Shown: positions 17,332 through 26,674, counted from the first letter of the stretch. The stretch is DNA of 64,000 nt from Roseomonas gilardii subsp. gilardii (GCF_023078375.1 NZ_CP095554.1:2938001-3002000); one strand, 5' to 3'. Translations and numbers: made by a program. The notes: generated by a model from the sequence alone, not told the origin.

Positions 17332-18725
17332 ATGAGCGGGCTTACAGAACACGAGCCGCATGCCCGACACCAATCCAAGAAGGCCGCGGCCAGCGGCTGG
17401 ATCGGGTCGGCACTCGAATATTATGACTTCTTCATCTATGCCACCGCCGCAGCGCTGATCTTTCCGCAGATCTTCTTTCCGTCCGGCAACCCGACCGTGG
17501 CCATCGTCGCCTCGCTGGCCACCTATGGCGTCGGCTATGTCGCGCGCCCGATCGGCGCCTTTGTGCTGGGCCATATGGGCGATACCATCGGCCGCAAGCG
17601 GGTGCTGATCTTCTGCATGTTCCTGATGGGCATCTCGACCATGCTGGTCGGCATCCTGCCCACTTATCAGCAGGCCGGTATCCTGGCGCCGATCCTGCTG
17701 GTGACCCTGCGCCTCGTCCAGGGCTTCGCCGTGGCCGGCGAGATCTCCGGCGCCAGCTCCATGATCCTGGAGCACGCGCCCTTCGGGCGGCGCGGCTTCT
17801 ATGCCAGCTTCACCCTGCAGGGCGTGCAGGCCGGGCAGATCCTGGCCGCCGCGGTCTTCCTGCCGCTCGCCCACTACATGCCGGCGGACGCCTTCAACTC
17901 CTGGGGCTGGCGCATCCCTTTCCTGCTCAGCTTCGTCGTGATCGTGGTCGGCTTCATCATCCGCCGCGAGGTCGAGGAGACGCCCGCCTTCACCGAGGAG
18001 GAGAGCAAGTCCGGCACGCCGCGCGCCCCGATCAAGGAGGCCTTCCGCGAGAGCTGGCCCGACATGATCCGCGTCGTCTGCATGGCGCTGATGAATGTGA
18101 TCCCGGTCGTGACAACGGTGTTCGGCGGCGCCTATGCGGTGCAGGCCGCCTACGGCATCGGCTTCCACGCGGATGTCTATCTGTGGATCCCCGTCCTCGG
18201 GAACATCCTGGCGGTGTGATCCCCTTCGTCGGCAACCTGTCCGACAGGATCGGCCGCCGTCCGCCGATCATCGTGGGTGCCCTCGGCGCCGGGCTGCTGT
18301 CCTTCGGCTACCTCTATGCCATCAGCATCCACAATGTGCCGCTGGCGATCATCATGTCGCTGCTGATGTGGGGGCTGGTCTACCAGGGCTACAACGCGGT
18401 CTTCCCGAGCTTCTTCCCGGAGCTCTTCCCGACCCGCACCCGCGTTTCGGCGATGGCGATCTCGCAGAACATCGGCACGACGATCTCCGCCCTGCTGCCG
18501 GCGCTCTTCACCGCCATAGCGCCCCCGGGCTCGGCCAATATCCCGCTGACCATCGGGGCGGTCACCCTGGGCATCACGGCGATCGCGGCGATCGCGGCCT
18601 ACAGCGCCCGCGAGACCTACCGGATCCACATGAACGACCTGGGCCAGGTCAATGCCCAGCCGGTGGAGAAGGGCCGCTACGAGGAGATGCGCCTGGCGTC
18701 GATCAACGCCATCGCCAAGAGCTGA
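17332..18725 (+). CDS. MHS-family (major facilitator) metabolite:H+ symporter, frameshifted
   Basis: The protein belongs to the metabolite:H+ symporter branch of the major facilitator superfamily (relatives ProP, KgtP, ShiA). It has the branch-specific GSALEYYDFFIYATAAALIF in helix 1, GHMGDTIGRKRVLIF in the first loop, RLVQGFAVAGEISGA in helix 4 and GNLSDRIGRRPPIIV in the matching loop of the second half. The frame stops at TGA 18217 after GNILAV. The other half continues one frame over from VIPFVGNLSDR to a stop at 18725. Restoring one G (GCGGTGTG to GCGGTGGTG near 18213-18218) gives one 464-residue, 12-helix protein. The start has AGGAAACAGGA upstream. The substrate, perhaps an organic acid or osmolyte, is unknown. 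Confidence 0.85.
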
Positions 18726-18767
18726 GGCGATCCGGCCGGGGCGGGTTTCCGCCCCGATCCGGCGGTG

Positions 18768-18798
18768 GGCCGGCGGAGATGTCTCCGCCGGCCTTTTT
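18768..18798 (+). terminator. Strong intrinsic terminator after the MHS transporter
   Basis: GGCCGGCGGAGA and TCTCCGCCGGCC form a 12-base perfect stem with a tight loop, followed by TTTTT. It lies 43 bases after the transporter stop and just before the stop of the convergent binding-protein gene. Confidence 0.9.
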
Positions 18799-18805
18799 CA
18801 TGCGC

Positions 18806-20407
18806 TCAGGCCTTGCTCACGCCCCAGAAGAGCGGGAACGGCGCCTGCGCCACGCCCTTCAGACCGTTCCGCCAGGCGGCATAGCCCAGGAAGAAGCCGG
18901 TCGGCACATAGGTCACGAGATCCATGGAACCGGCATTGATCCTGTCCATGGCGGCCTTCTCGGCGGCGAGGTCCGGCGCGTCGAACCAGTTCGCGATATC
19001 GGCCTGAACCTTGTCCGACTTCGGCCAGCCGAACCAGGCGCCGTCGCCGCTCGCATCCACGCCCTTGTAGGGGGCGGGGTTGATGCAATCGACGCCGGAA
19101 TGCCAGGAGAAGAAGATGTTCCAGCCGCCCTGCGACGGCGGCGCCTTGCTGGTGCGGCGGGAGCCCACGGTGCCCCAGTCCAGTGCCTGATAATCCACCT
19201 GGAAGCCCAGATTCTTCAGCACCTCGGCGGTCACGTCGCCCTGCGCCTTGGTGATGGGGACATCGGAGGCCACCAGCATCGTCACCTTGGCTCCGGCATG
19301 GCCGGCCTCGGCGATCAGCTTCTTCGCCGCCTCGATCTGGCGCGGCCCCTTCAGGCGCTCCGCCCCCGCCTCGGTGTAGAGCGGTGTGCCGGGCGTGAAG
19401 AAGCTCGGCAGGCGCTTCCACAGCGCCTCGTCGTCACCGACGATGGCGCGCATGTAGTCCTCCTGGTCCACCGCCATCTGCAGGGCGTGGCGCACGCGCA
19501 CATCGTCGAAGGGCGGCTGCAGGTGATTGATGCGCATGGCGCCGATATTGCCGAGCGGGTCGGCGATCCCGACGTTCAGGCCCCGCACGCCCTTGAGCAC
19601 GGGCACGAGGTCGGCGATCGGATTCTCCCACCAGTCGATCTCGCCGCTCTGCAGGGCGCCGGCGGCGGTGCCGGGGTCGGGCATCGTGACCCATTCCACG
19701 CGGTCCAGCAGCACCTTCTTGCCGCCGGCCAGCCAGTCGGCGGGCTCGTCGCGCGGCTGGTAGTCCGGGTTGCGCTCGAAGACCGCCTTCGAGCCGGCCA
19801 TCCACTCGTCACGCTTGAAGCGGAAGGGGCCGGAGCCGACATACTCCTTGATCTGCTGGAACGGATCGGTCTTCGCGATCCGCTCCGGCATGATCACCAG
19901 CAGCGGCGTGTTGCTCTTGCCCAGGGCGAAGAGCAGCTTCGGGAAGGGCTTGTTGAGCCGGAAGCGGAAGGTGCGGTCGTCCACCGCCTCCAGCACGTCC
20001 AGCCGGGCCTTGATCATCTGGCCCATCGTGTCGCGCGCCATCCAGCGGTTCACGCTGGCCACCACATCGGCGCTGCGCACGGGCTCCCCGTCATGGAACT
20101 TCAGCCCGGGGCGCAGGCGGAAGGTCCAGGTCCTGAACCCGTCCGCGACCTCGTGCCCCTCGCACATCTGCGGCTTCGGCTGAAGGTCCGCGCCCAGGCC
20201 GTAGAGCATGTCGAAGACCATCATCGCGCCGTTGCGCACCACGAGCTGGGTGCCGGCCACGGCGTCGAGGTTCGGCAGGTCGGCCTGCGGGACGAAGCGC
20301 AGGGTCTTGCTCCCGCCGCTGCCCTGCGCACGCGGGATGCGCGGCGTGGCCAGAACGGCCGTGGCCACGGCCGCCGCCGTGCCTTTCAGAAGATCCCGAC
20401 GCTGCAT
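18806..20407 (-). CDS. Peptide-type ABC transporter solute-binding protein (orphan)
   Basis: The 533-residue product is a family 5 extracellular solute-binding protein (SBP_bac_5). It has a Tat-like signal (MQRRDLLKGTAAAVATAVLA), the mature start TLRFVPQADLPNLDAVAG, LRPGLKFHDGEPVRSADVVAS and GSGPFRFKRDEW, the usual ligand-lobe marks of peptide, opine or glutathione binders. No permease or ATPase gene is nearby, so it must use a transporter encoded elsewhere. It resembles the second orphan protein at 50619-52205 along the whole length, including DWGT near the C-terminus and the last residues FWGVSK. It is transcribed from the AT-rich divergent region to its right. Confidence 0.92.
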   Translation of the reverse strand: MQRRDLLKGTAAAVATAVLATPRIPRAQGSGGSKTLRFVPQADLPNLDAVAGTQLVVRNGAMMVFDMLYGLGADLQPKPQMCEGHEVADGFRTWTFRLRPGLKFHDGEPVRSADVVASVNRWMARDTMGQMIKARLDVLEAVDDRTFRFRLNKPFPKLLFALGKSNTPLLVIMPERIAKTDPFQQIKEYVGSGPFRFKRDEWMAGSKAVFERNPDYQPRDEPADWLAGGKKVLLDRVEWVTMPDPGTAAGALQSGEIDWWENPIADLVPVLKGVRGLNVGIADPLGNIGAMRINHLQPPFDDVRVRHALQMAVDQEDYMRAIVGDDEALWKRLPSFFTPGTPLYTEAGAERLKGPRQIEAAKKLIAEAGHAGAKVTMLVASDVPITKAQGDVTAEVLKNLGFQVDYQALDWGTVGSRRTSKAPPSQGGWNIFFSWHSGVDCINPAPYKGVDASGDGAWFGWPKSDKVQADIANWFDAPDLAAEKAAMDRINAGSMDLVTYVPTGFFLGYAAWRNGLKGVAQAPFPLFWGVSKA

Positions 20408-20643
20408 TGCTCTTTTCCCTCGCAGAGTGGCGGCCTGCCCAATAAATCAGCGGCCGACGCGGGGACATAAACCAATCGTGTTGATATGCCCACTGTTCGG
20501 GCGTTAATGAAAAGTTTCAGCCAGTCATGATCAAAGTAACGCCAATAGATGAAAAAATAATCAAACATCGGGGAATTTTCCGCCATCTGTGCCCTTCCCG
20601 TCCCGCGTCGCGGCGTTCATCTTCCTGCGCAACGGAGGGTGCG
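20408..20643. promoter_or_regulatory. AT-rich divergent promoter region
   Basis: Between the binding-protein gene (left) and the Lrp-domain gene (right) lies an unusually AT-rich segment, about 20455-20580, with ATGATCAAAGTAACGCC and GATGAAAAAATAATCAAAC. Both genes probably start here. I cannot fix individual boxes. A short frame from 20527 enters the Lrp-domain gene but its codons are AT-rich and unlike coding sequence here. Confidence 0.5.
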
Positions 20644-20889
20644 ATGCGCGCGATCTTTGTGATGATCAAATGCGAGATGGGGCAGTCCTACCGTGTGGCG
20701 CGGGAGATGGTGGACGGCATCCCGGAACTGTCGGAGATGCATTCGACCTCCGGGCAGTACGACCTGCTGGGCAAGTTCTATCTTGAACCCGACCAGGATA
20801 TCGGCCTCTTCGTGGTGGAGCGGGTGCAGACTGTGCCGGGGGTGAAGGACACCTACACGATCCAGACCTTCAACGCTTTCTCGGCCTGA
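20644..20889 (+). CDS. Stand-alone Lrp/AsnC ligand-binding (RAM) domain protein
   Basis: The 81-residue product is only the amino-acid-binding RAM domain of Lrp/AsnC regulators (MRAIFVMIKCEMGQSYRVAR, IPELSEMHSTSGQYDLLGKF, VQTVPGVKDTYTIQTFNAF). It lacks the DNA-binding helix-turn-helix. Such single-domain proteins form ring-like oligomers and may sense amino acids or modulate full-length Lrp partners. ATG 20644 has GGAGG at ideal spacing. The neighbour, transcribed divergently, is a peptide-type binding protein, which fits an amino-acid-sensing theme but does not prove it. Confidence 0.9.
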   Translation: MRAIFVMIKCEMGQSYRVAREMVDGIPELSEMHSTSGQYDLLGKFYLEPDQDIGLFVVERVQTVPGVKDTYTIQTFNAFSA

Positions 20890-20911
20890 GGCCCCGCCCC
20901 AGCCGCCGGGT

Positions 20912-21408
20912 TCAGCCCGTCAGTCCGCGTCGGTAGAGTTCCAGTGTCGCCGCGTCGAAGCAGGCGAAGATGACCTTCAGGTCCCCTTCCTCCAGCGCCC
21001 GGCGATCATGCTCACGGCGATATGGGCCGCCGGACCCGTGGGATAGCCATAGATGCCGGTAGAGATTGCCGGGAAGGCGATGCTGCGCCCGCCGGCCTGC
21101 CGTAGCAGGGCGAGCGAATTCCGGTAGCAGGCGGCCAGCAGTTCCGCCTCCCCCTGGTTCCCGCCGCGCCAGACCGGGCCGACCGTATGGATCACATGGC
21201 GGGCCGGCAGGCGGAAGCCGGGGGTGATCCTCGCCTCCCCCGTCGGGCAGGGCGCCTGGGCGCGGGAGGCGCGGACCAGTTCCGGGCCGGCGGCGCGGTG
21301 GATCGCCCCATCCACCCCGCCGCCCCCGGCCAGGGCGCTGTTCGCCGCGTTCACGATCGCATCCACCGCCAGGGTGGTGATGTCCACCTGTTCCGCCCGC
21401 ATGCCCAT
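20912..21408 (-). CDS. Macro-domain (ADP-ribose-binding) protein, frameshifted near C-terminus
   Basis: The product has the macro-domain fold that binds or hydrolyses ADP-ribose derivatives: [49 protein letters not shown], and the phosphate loop [15 protein letters not shown]. These match the YmdB-like group, which removes ADP-ribose or O-acetyl-ADP-ribose. The frame ends early at [10 protein letters not shown]. One frame over, the natural C-terminus [19 protein letters not shown] runs to a stop at 20912. One extra C in the GCGCCCGGC context near 20998-21002 restores [18 protein letters not shown] and a 165-residue protein. Starts at 21408 and 21402 are both possible. Confidence 0.82.
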
Positions 21409-21478
21409 GGCGCAGCCTCCCTGTCACGCCGTCGGCCCCGGAGCGGGGGAAGGCACTGCCCTCCCCGCTCCGGGCGCC

Positions 21479-23086
21479 TCAGTAGCCGAGCGCGATGCCG
21501 TCCTTGCGCGGGTCCGAACCGCCGATCAGCACGCCGCGCTCATGGTCGATCAGGATCGCCTGGCCACCGCCATGCGGGCTGTGGATCGGGCAGCAGGAAT
21601 GGCCCATGCGCTGCAGCTTCTCCACCAGCTCCATGGGGATGCCACGCTCCACCTGCACCTTGCCGCCCAGCGGGAAAAGGCGTGGCAGGTCCAGCGCCTC
21701 CTGCGGGTTCAGGCCGAACTCGAAATGGTTAGCGAGGAAGAGCGTCTGGCCCATCGGCTGGAAATGCCCGCCCATCACGCCATAGGGCATGATGGCGTGG
21801 CCGTCCTTCATGACCATGCCGGGGATGATGGTGTGCATCGGGCGCTTGCGCGGCGCGATGCAGTTCGGATGCCCTTCCTGCAGCCGGAAGCCGAAGCCCC
21901 GGTTCTGCAGCATCACGCCGCTCTTCTCCGCCAGGATGCCGGAGCCGAAGCCCTCGAAGAGCGAGTTGATGAAGGAGCAGGCATTGCCGTCCTTGTCCAC
22001 CACGCAGAGATAGACGGTGTCCTTGTGCCTCGCCCAGTCCGCCTCGCCCGGCGGGGGCAGTTCCGGCAGGGCGCGGTCGTCGCGGATCTGGGCGCGGATC
22101 GCGTCGGCATAGGCCGGCGAGGTCAGGTGCCCGACCGGCACCTCGACCTGCGACGGATCGGCGAGGAAGGCGTCGCGGTCGCGATAGGCGAAGCGCGCCG
22201 CCTCGATGTGCCGGTGCATGCGCTCGGCCGAGAGGGGGCCGCCGGCCGGCGTCTCGAAGCCGCCCAGGATGTTCAGCAGCATCAGCACCAGCATGCCGGA
22301 GCCGTTGGGCGGGCACTGGTAGACATCCATGCCGCGCCAGCTCGTGCGGATCGGTTCGACGAACTCGGCCACCGTCTGCCCGGCGGCGAAATCCTCCTCC
22401 GTATGCGTGCCGCCGGCCTCGCGCAGCACCGCCACCATGTCGGCCGCCACGGCGCCGGTGTAGAAGCCGGCCGCGCCCTGCCGCGCGATCGCGCGCAGCG
22501 TCTCGGCCAGTTCCGGCTGGCGGAACACATCCCCGACGCCATAGGGCCGGCCATCCTTCAGGAAGCTGCGGGCCGTGGCCGGGTGCTTCCGCAGCTTCTC
22601 GGTGCCCAGCTCCCAGTCATGGGCCACGCGCGGTGTGACCGGATGCCCTTCCTCCGCCCAGCGGATCGCCGGTTGCAGCACCGCGTCCAGCCCCAGCTTC
22701 CCATGGGTGCGGGACAGCAGATCCCAGGCCGAAACGGCGCCCGGGACCGTCACCGAATGGGCGGAGGTGTTGACCATCGCGGTCAGCCCGGCGGCGCGCA
22801 GTGCCTCCGGCGTCGCGCCGGCCGGGGCGCGGCCCGAACCGTTCAGCGCCACGACCTTGCCCGTGCCGGCCGGGGCATAGAGGCAGAAGCAGTCGCCGCC
22901 GATTCCGGTGCTCTGCGGCTCCACCACCGCCAGCACGGCGGCGGCGGCGATGGCCGCGTCCATCGCGTTGCCGCCCGCCCGGAGGATGTCGATCGCCGCC
23001 AGGGTGGCGGCGGGCATCGAGGTGGCCACCATCCCATGGGTGGCGATGGCCGGGCTGCGGCCGGGGCGGTGGAAGTCACGGATCAC
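21479..23086 (-). CDS. Gamma-glutamyltransferase family protein (second of three)
   Basis: This 535-residue Ntn-hydrolase has GMVATSMPAATLAAIDILRA, GGNAMDAAIAAAAVLAVVEP, STGIGGDCF, the catalytic-Thr segment HKDTVYLCVVDKDGNACSF and the C-terminal GGSDPRKDGIALGY. No signal peptide is visible. The GTG start at 23086 has AGGAG about 10 bases upstream; the frame stays open to 23395 but the extra sequence is not protein-like and overlaps csaA. It differs clearly from the other two paralogues, so they probably diverged long ago. Its physiological substrate may be glutathione, a gamma-glutamyl amide or an acylated compound. Confidence 0.92.
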   Translation of the reverse strand: MIRDFHRPGRSPAIATHGMVATSMPAATLAAIDILRAGGNAMDAAIAAAAVLAVVEPQSTGIGGDCFCLYAPAGTGKVVALNGSGRAPAGATPEALRAAGLTAMVNTSAHSVTVPGAVSAWDLLSRTHGKLGLDAVLQPAIRWAEEGHPVTPRVAHDWELGTEKLRKHPATARSFLKDGRPYGVGDVFRQPELAETLRAIARQGAAGFYTGAVAADMVAVLREAGGTHTEEDFAAGQTVAEFVEPIRTSWRGMDVYQCPPNGSGMLVLMLLNILGGFETPAGGPLSAERMHRHIEAARFAYRDRDAFLADPSQVEVPVGHLTSPAYADAIRAQIRDDRALPELPPPGEADWARHKDTVYLCVVDKDGNACSFINSLFEGFGSGILAEKSGVMLQNRGFGFRLQEGHPNCIAPRKRPMHTIIPGMVMKDGHAIMPYGVMGGHFQPMGQTLFLANHFEFGLNPQEALDLPRLFPLGGKVQVERGIPMELVEKLQRMGHSCCPIHSPHGGGQAILIDHERGVLIGGSDPRKDGIALGY

Positions 23087-23234
23087 GGCGGGGAACACTC
23101 CTGGCGACCGGCCGCCGGAATGCGGCCGCGCGTCTCGCGACGGACGCTGGCATGGCCCCCGAGCCACGGCAACCGTGCAGGCGGCATGCCGCGGCCTCTT
23201 TCGCTGCCGGACAGCCTCGGCTAGGCACGGGGGC

Positions 23235-23576
23235 ATGGACGCAACGGCGACGATCGACGACTTCACCAAGCTCGACATCCGCACCGGCACCATCGCCCGG
23301 GCGGAGGCCTTTCCGGAAGCCCGCAAGCCCGCGATCAAGCTCTGGGTCGATTTCGGCCCGGAACTCGGGGTGAAGCAGAGCTCCGCCCAGATCACCGCGA
23401 ACTACGATCCCCATGGGCTGGCCGGGCGTCAGGTCATCGCCGTCGTCAATTTTCCGCCCCGCCGCATCGGCGGCTTCGCCAGCGAGGTTCTCGTGCTCGG
23501 CGTGCCGGACGAGAATGGCGATGTCGTTCTCCTGCGCCCCGACACGCCCGTGCCGGACGGGGCGCGCATGTTCTGA
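23235..23576 (+). CDS. csaA: tRNA-binding protein CsaA
   Basis: The 113-residue product is an EMAP-II-like OB-fold protein with [41 protein letters not shown], and [20 protein letters not shown]. This is the full length of CsaA, a tRNA-binding homodimer with proposed chaperone or export-related activity. It is followed 11 bases later by gpt, so they may form an operon. Confidence 0.93.
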   Translation: MDATATIDDFTKLDIRTGTIARAEAFPEARKPAIKLWVDFGPELGVKQSSAQITANYDPHGLAGRQVIAVVNFPPRRIGGFASEVLVLGVPDENGDVVLLRPDTPVPDGARMF

Positions 23577-23587
23577 GGAACCGGTCC

Positions 23588-24079
23588 ATGGCCGCCCCCC
23601 GCTACTACACCGTCTCCTGGGACCAGCTTCACCGCGACGGCAAGGCCCTGGCCTGGCGCCTCGTGGACAAAGGGCCGAATGGCGGCCCCTGGAATGGCAT
23701 CGTCGCCATCACGCGCGGCGGGCTGATCCCCGCCGCCATCGTGGCGCGCGAGCTGGACTGCCGCCTGATCGAGAGCGTCTCCATCGTCACCTATGACGAA
23801 GAGTCGCGCGGCCAGCCAAGCGTCGTGAAGATGCCGGAGGCGGCGGGCGACGGCGAGGGCTGGCTGATCCTCGACGACCTCGTGGACACCGGCACCACCG
23901 CCCGGGTGGTGCGCGGCATGCTGCCCAAGGCGCATTTCGCGACGATCTATGCCAAGCCGGCCGGCAAGCCGCTGGTGGACACCTTCGTCACCGAGGTGAG
24001 TCAGGACACCTGGATCCTCTTCCCCTGGGACACCGAGCCACAGTTCGTGGCCCCCATCGCCAAGAGCGCGAAGAGCTGA
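23588..24079 (+). CDS. gpt: Xanthine-guanine phosphoribosyltransferase
   Basis: Gpt salvages xanthine and guanine by transferring ribose 5-phosphate from PRPP. The 163-residue protein has the PRPP-binding motif [18 protein letters not shown], the [22 protein letters not shown] flexible-loop region (split across the motif), and [10 protein letters not shown] at the C-terminus, all typical of the enterobacterial-type Gpt. It is just downstream of csaA and ends in a strong terminator. Confidence 0.94.
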   Translation: MAAPRYYTVSWDQLHRDGKALAWRLVDKGPNGGPWNGIVAITRGGLIPAAIVARELDCRLIESVSIVTYDEESRGQPSVVKMPEAAGDGEGWLILDDLVDTGTTARVVRGMLPKAHFATIYAKPAGKPLVDTFVTEVSQDTWILFPWDTEPQFVAPIAKSAKS

Positions 24080-24127
24080 GCGGGCCTGCCGGCCCGTGGC
24101 CTTCCATCCGCGAAGGCACTCCCGGGA

Positions 24128-24155
24128 GGCGGGCCCGTTCGCGGGCCCGCCTTTT
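24128..24155 (+). terminator. Intrinsic terminator after gpt
   Basis: GGCGGGCCCG and CGGGCCCGCC form a ten-base stem closed by a TTCG tetraloop, followed by TTTT, 48 bases after the gpt stop. Confidence 0.92.
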
Positions 24156-24199
24156 GCGTTCCTGGCCCTCTGACGCTGGCCTGGTCAGCTCTCAGACCA

Positions 24200-24330
24200 G
24201 GTATCTCCGTATCAAAAATTTTCGTGAGTTTTAAAATTATCTCATAAGATGGACAGGTCTTGTGTATCGTCGCCAGGCGAGCATCCGCTATAGCCACAAG
24301 CCACGATGGAAAACGGGTTGAAGGGCGGTT
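24200..24330 (+). promoter_or_regulatory. AT-rich promoter region of the glycosyltransferase gene
   Basis: The segment around 24205-24250 (ATCAAAAATTTTCGTGAG, TTTTAAAATTATCTCATAAG) drops sharply in GC compared with its surroundings and lies before the glycosyltransferase. I cannot fix -35/-10 boxes. Confidence 0.4.
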
Positions 24331-24371
24331 TTCCAGCCCCACCCCCAAAGGAAGACACGAAAAGGAGAGCA

Positions 24372-25331
24372 ATGGTCGCCCCCCTGATCACCGTTTCGGT
24401 CCCTACCTACCGGCGCCCATCCCTGCTGTTGCAGTGCTTGCACTCCGTTTTCCAGCAGAACTACCGGCCGCTGGAAATCGATGTCAGCGACAACTCCTCC
24501 ACCGACGAGGCGGAGCAGCTGATCGCCAGCCTGACGCCGCCGGAAGGGATCACCATCCGCTACTGGCGGAATGTGCCCGCCTCGAACCTGGTGGGCAACA
24601 TCAACAAGCTCTTCGCCGAGGCGCGGGGCGAGCGGCTGCTGGTGCTGCATGACGACGACGCCCTGCTGCCCGGGGCGATCGAGGCGCTGGACGAAGCCTA
24701 TCGCTCCTCGCCCGACGTGATCTGCGCCTATGGCATCCAGGAATGCATCACCCCCTTCGGCATGGTCTCGCCGAAGGACACGGAGACCCATAGCAAGGTC
24801 GGCAACCGGACCTCCGAATATGCCGGCCTGCACTACGACCTCCTGGTGCGCGCCCTGTGGCGGCAGGTGCCCTGCGACGGCTTCCTGATCGACACCAAGG
24901 CCGCCCGCCAGATCGGCTATCGCAGCATGGATCTGGTGGGGCTCCAGCTCGACACGGATTTCGGCATCCGCCTGTCCCAGGCCTTCCCCGGCAAGGCCTT
25001 CTACTTCGTGGACCGGAAGACCTCCCTCTACCGCCTTTCCCCGGAGGGGCTGCGCGAGACCGGGGCGAATGTCAGCAGCAAGATCTACGACGTGCTGGAA
25101 TCCCTGCCGAACCTCTCCCCCGCCGAGATGGCGGCGCGGGACCGGCTGATGCACCAGATCGCCGCCGAATCCCTGGTGGAGCACGCCATGGGCCGCCGGC
25201 GGCGGAAGGCGCTGCACATCTTCTTCTCGCGCTACTATCGCTCGGGCCAAAGCATGCTGAAGAGTGCCTACCACCTCGGTCTGATCGCCACGCCGAAGCT
25301 GCGGGCCGTGCGCTACATGCGCTCGGCCTGA
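24372..25331 (+). CDS. Family 2 glycosyltransferase
   Basis: The 319-residue protein starts with ITVSVPTYRRPSLLLQCLHS, the GT-A nucleotide-sugar fold, followed by VSDNSSTDEAEQLI and the metal-binding DxD-like LHDDDALLPGAIE. It therefore uses a nucleotide-diphospho sugar, most likely for surface polysaccharide or glycolipid. No membrane span is obvious. ATG 24372 has AAAGGAGA ideally spaced. It stands alone, with a divergent-looking AT-rich leader to the left and a convergent CNNM gene to the right. The acceptor cannot be told. Confidence 0.88.
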   Translation: MVAPLITVSVPTYRRPSLLLQCLHSVFQQNYRPLEIDVSDNSSTDEAEQLIASLTPPEGITIRYWRNVPASNLVGNINKLFAEARGERLLVLHDDDALLPGAIEALDEAYRSSPDVICAYGIQECITPFGMVSPKDTETHSKVGNRTSEYAGLHYDLLVRALWRQVPCDGFLIDTKAARQIGYRSMDLVGLQLDTDFGIRLSQAFPGKAFYFVDRKTSLYRLSPEGLRETGANVSSKIYDVLESLPNLSPAEMAARDRLMHQIAAESLVEHAMGRRRRKALHIFFSRYYRSGQSMLKSAYHLGLIATPKLRAVRYMRSA

Positions 25332-25375
25332 TCCTGCCCCCCGGCCTTGGGGGATCTCCCGCGGCTGGAGCCAGC

Positions 25376-26674
25376 CTATCCGGCCACGGTCTCGGGCGAG
25401 ACCAGGACCTTGTCCACCCGCCGCCCGTCCATATCCACCACCTCGAACTGCCAGCCGGACCAGGCGATCCGGTCGCCCTCCTTGGGCACGCGTTGCAGCA
25501 GCGCCAGCAGCAGCCCGGCCACGGTGTGGTAGCTCCCCTCCTGCGGCAGGGTCGGCAGGTCCAGCCGCGCCTTCAGCTCGTCCGACGGCATCATGCCATC
25601 CACCAGCAGAGAGCCGTCATGCCGCTCGACCGCCCCCTCGGCGGGTTCCGGCTCCGGCTCGCCCAACTCGCCCACGATGGCCTCCAGCAGGTCCGAGTCG
25701 GTGATGATGCCCTCGAAGGAGCCATATTCGTCCATCACCAGCGCCATGCCGATCTTGTCGGTGCGCATCCGTTCCAGCGCATCCAGCGCCGGCAGGGTGT
25801 CGGGCAGGACCAGCGGCTGCCGCATCGCCTCGGAGAGGGAGAGCGCATGGCCGGCCAGCAGCTCGTCCAGCAGGTCCTTCACCGCGACCACGCCGACCAC
25901 GTTGTCCACGCGGCCATCGGCCACGACATAACGGGAAACGCCGCCCTCGCGCACACGGGTCCGCAGTTCCTCCGGGGTCTCGCTGCGGTCCAGCCAGACG
26001 ACCTCGTTGCGCGGCGTCATCAGGGCGCGCACCGGCTTGTCGGCGAGGCGCAGCACCCGCTCGATCATCTGGCGCTCCTCGCGCTCCAGCGCCCCGGCCT
26101 CGGCCCCCTCCGCCACCACGGCCTTGACCTCCTCCTCGGTCACCGCCGTCTCGGTGGCCTGGGAGGCGCCGAGCAGCCGCAGCACCAGCGCGGAGGAGGA
26201 GGAAAGCAGCCAGACCGCCGGCGAGGCGACGCGCGACAGCAGCAACAGGAGTGCCGCGAGCCGGCTGGCCACGGCCTCCGGGTTCCGCAGCGCCAGTGTC
26301 TTGGGCACCAGCTCGCCCAGGATGAGGGAGAGATAGGTGATGACGAGCACCACCACGCCGAAGGCGATGTCGTCGGCATAGGGGGCCAGGAAGGGCACCT
26401 TCGCCACCACCGGCTCCAGCGTGGAGGAAAGCCGGGCGCCGCCGAAGGCGCCGGCCAGGATGCCGACCAGCGTGATGCCGATCTGCACCGTGGGCAGCAT
26501 CCGCTCCGGATTCTCGGCCAGGGACAGGGCCGTGCTCGCCCCTTTCATCCCGGCCTTCTGCAGCGCCAGCAGGCGCGCGCGGCGGGATGAGACGACCGCG
26601 AGTTCGCCCATCGCGAAGACGCCATTCAGCAACACCAGCAGGAGGATGATGCCGATTTCGATCAGGACGGACAT
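25376..26674 (-). CDS. CNNM/CorC-type (hemolysin C family) membrane protein
   Basis: The 432-residue protein has an N-terminal DUF21 membrane domain with about four helices (IEIGIILLLVLLNGVFAMGE, RLLALQKAG, LVGILAGAFGGA, LGELVPKTLALRNPEAVA). Then follow a pair of CBS domains (LMTPRNEVVWLDRSETPEEL; GMALVMDEYGSFEGIITDSD) and a CorC_HlyC C-terminal domain (WQFEVVDMDGRRVDKVLV). Such proteins are linked to magnesium or divalent-cation efflux; the hemolysin name is historical. GGAGG precedes the ATG at 26674. It converges with the glycosyltransferase gene. Confidence 0.93.
   Translation of the reverse strand: MSVLIEIGIILLLVLLNGVFAMGELAVVSSRRARLLALQKAGMKGASTALSLAENPERMLPTVQIGITLVGILAGAFGGARLSSTLEPVVAKVPFLAPYADDIAFGVVVLVITYLSLILGELVPKTLALRNPEAVASRLAALLLLLSRVASPAVWLLSSSSALVLRLLGASQATETAVTEEEVKAVVAEGAEAGALEREERQMIERVLRLADKPVRALMTPRNEVVWLDRSETPEELRTRVREGGVSRYVVADGRVDNVVGVVAVKDLLDELLAGHALSLSEAMRQPLVLPDTLPALDALERMRTDKIGMALVMDEYGSFEGIITDSDLLEAIVGELGEPEPEPAEGAVERHDGSLLVDGMMPSDELKARLDLPTLPQEGSYHTVAGLLLALLQRVPKEGDRIAWSGWQFEVVDMDGRRVDKVLVSPETVAG

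Noticed and set aside
23087-23395. N-terminal extension of the second gamma-glutamyltransferase
   Set aside because: It overlaps csaA on the other strand and is not protein-like; the GTG at 23086 has a ribosome site and gives the family start.
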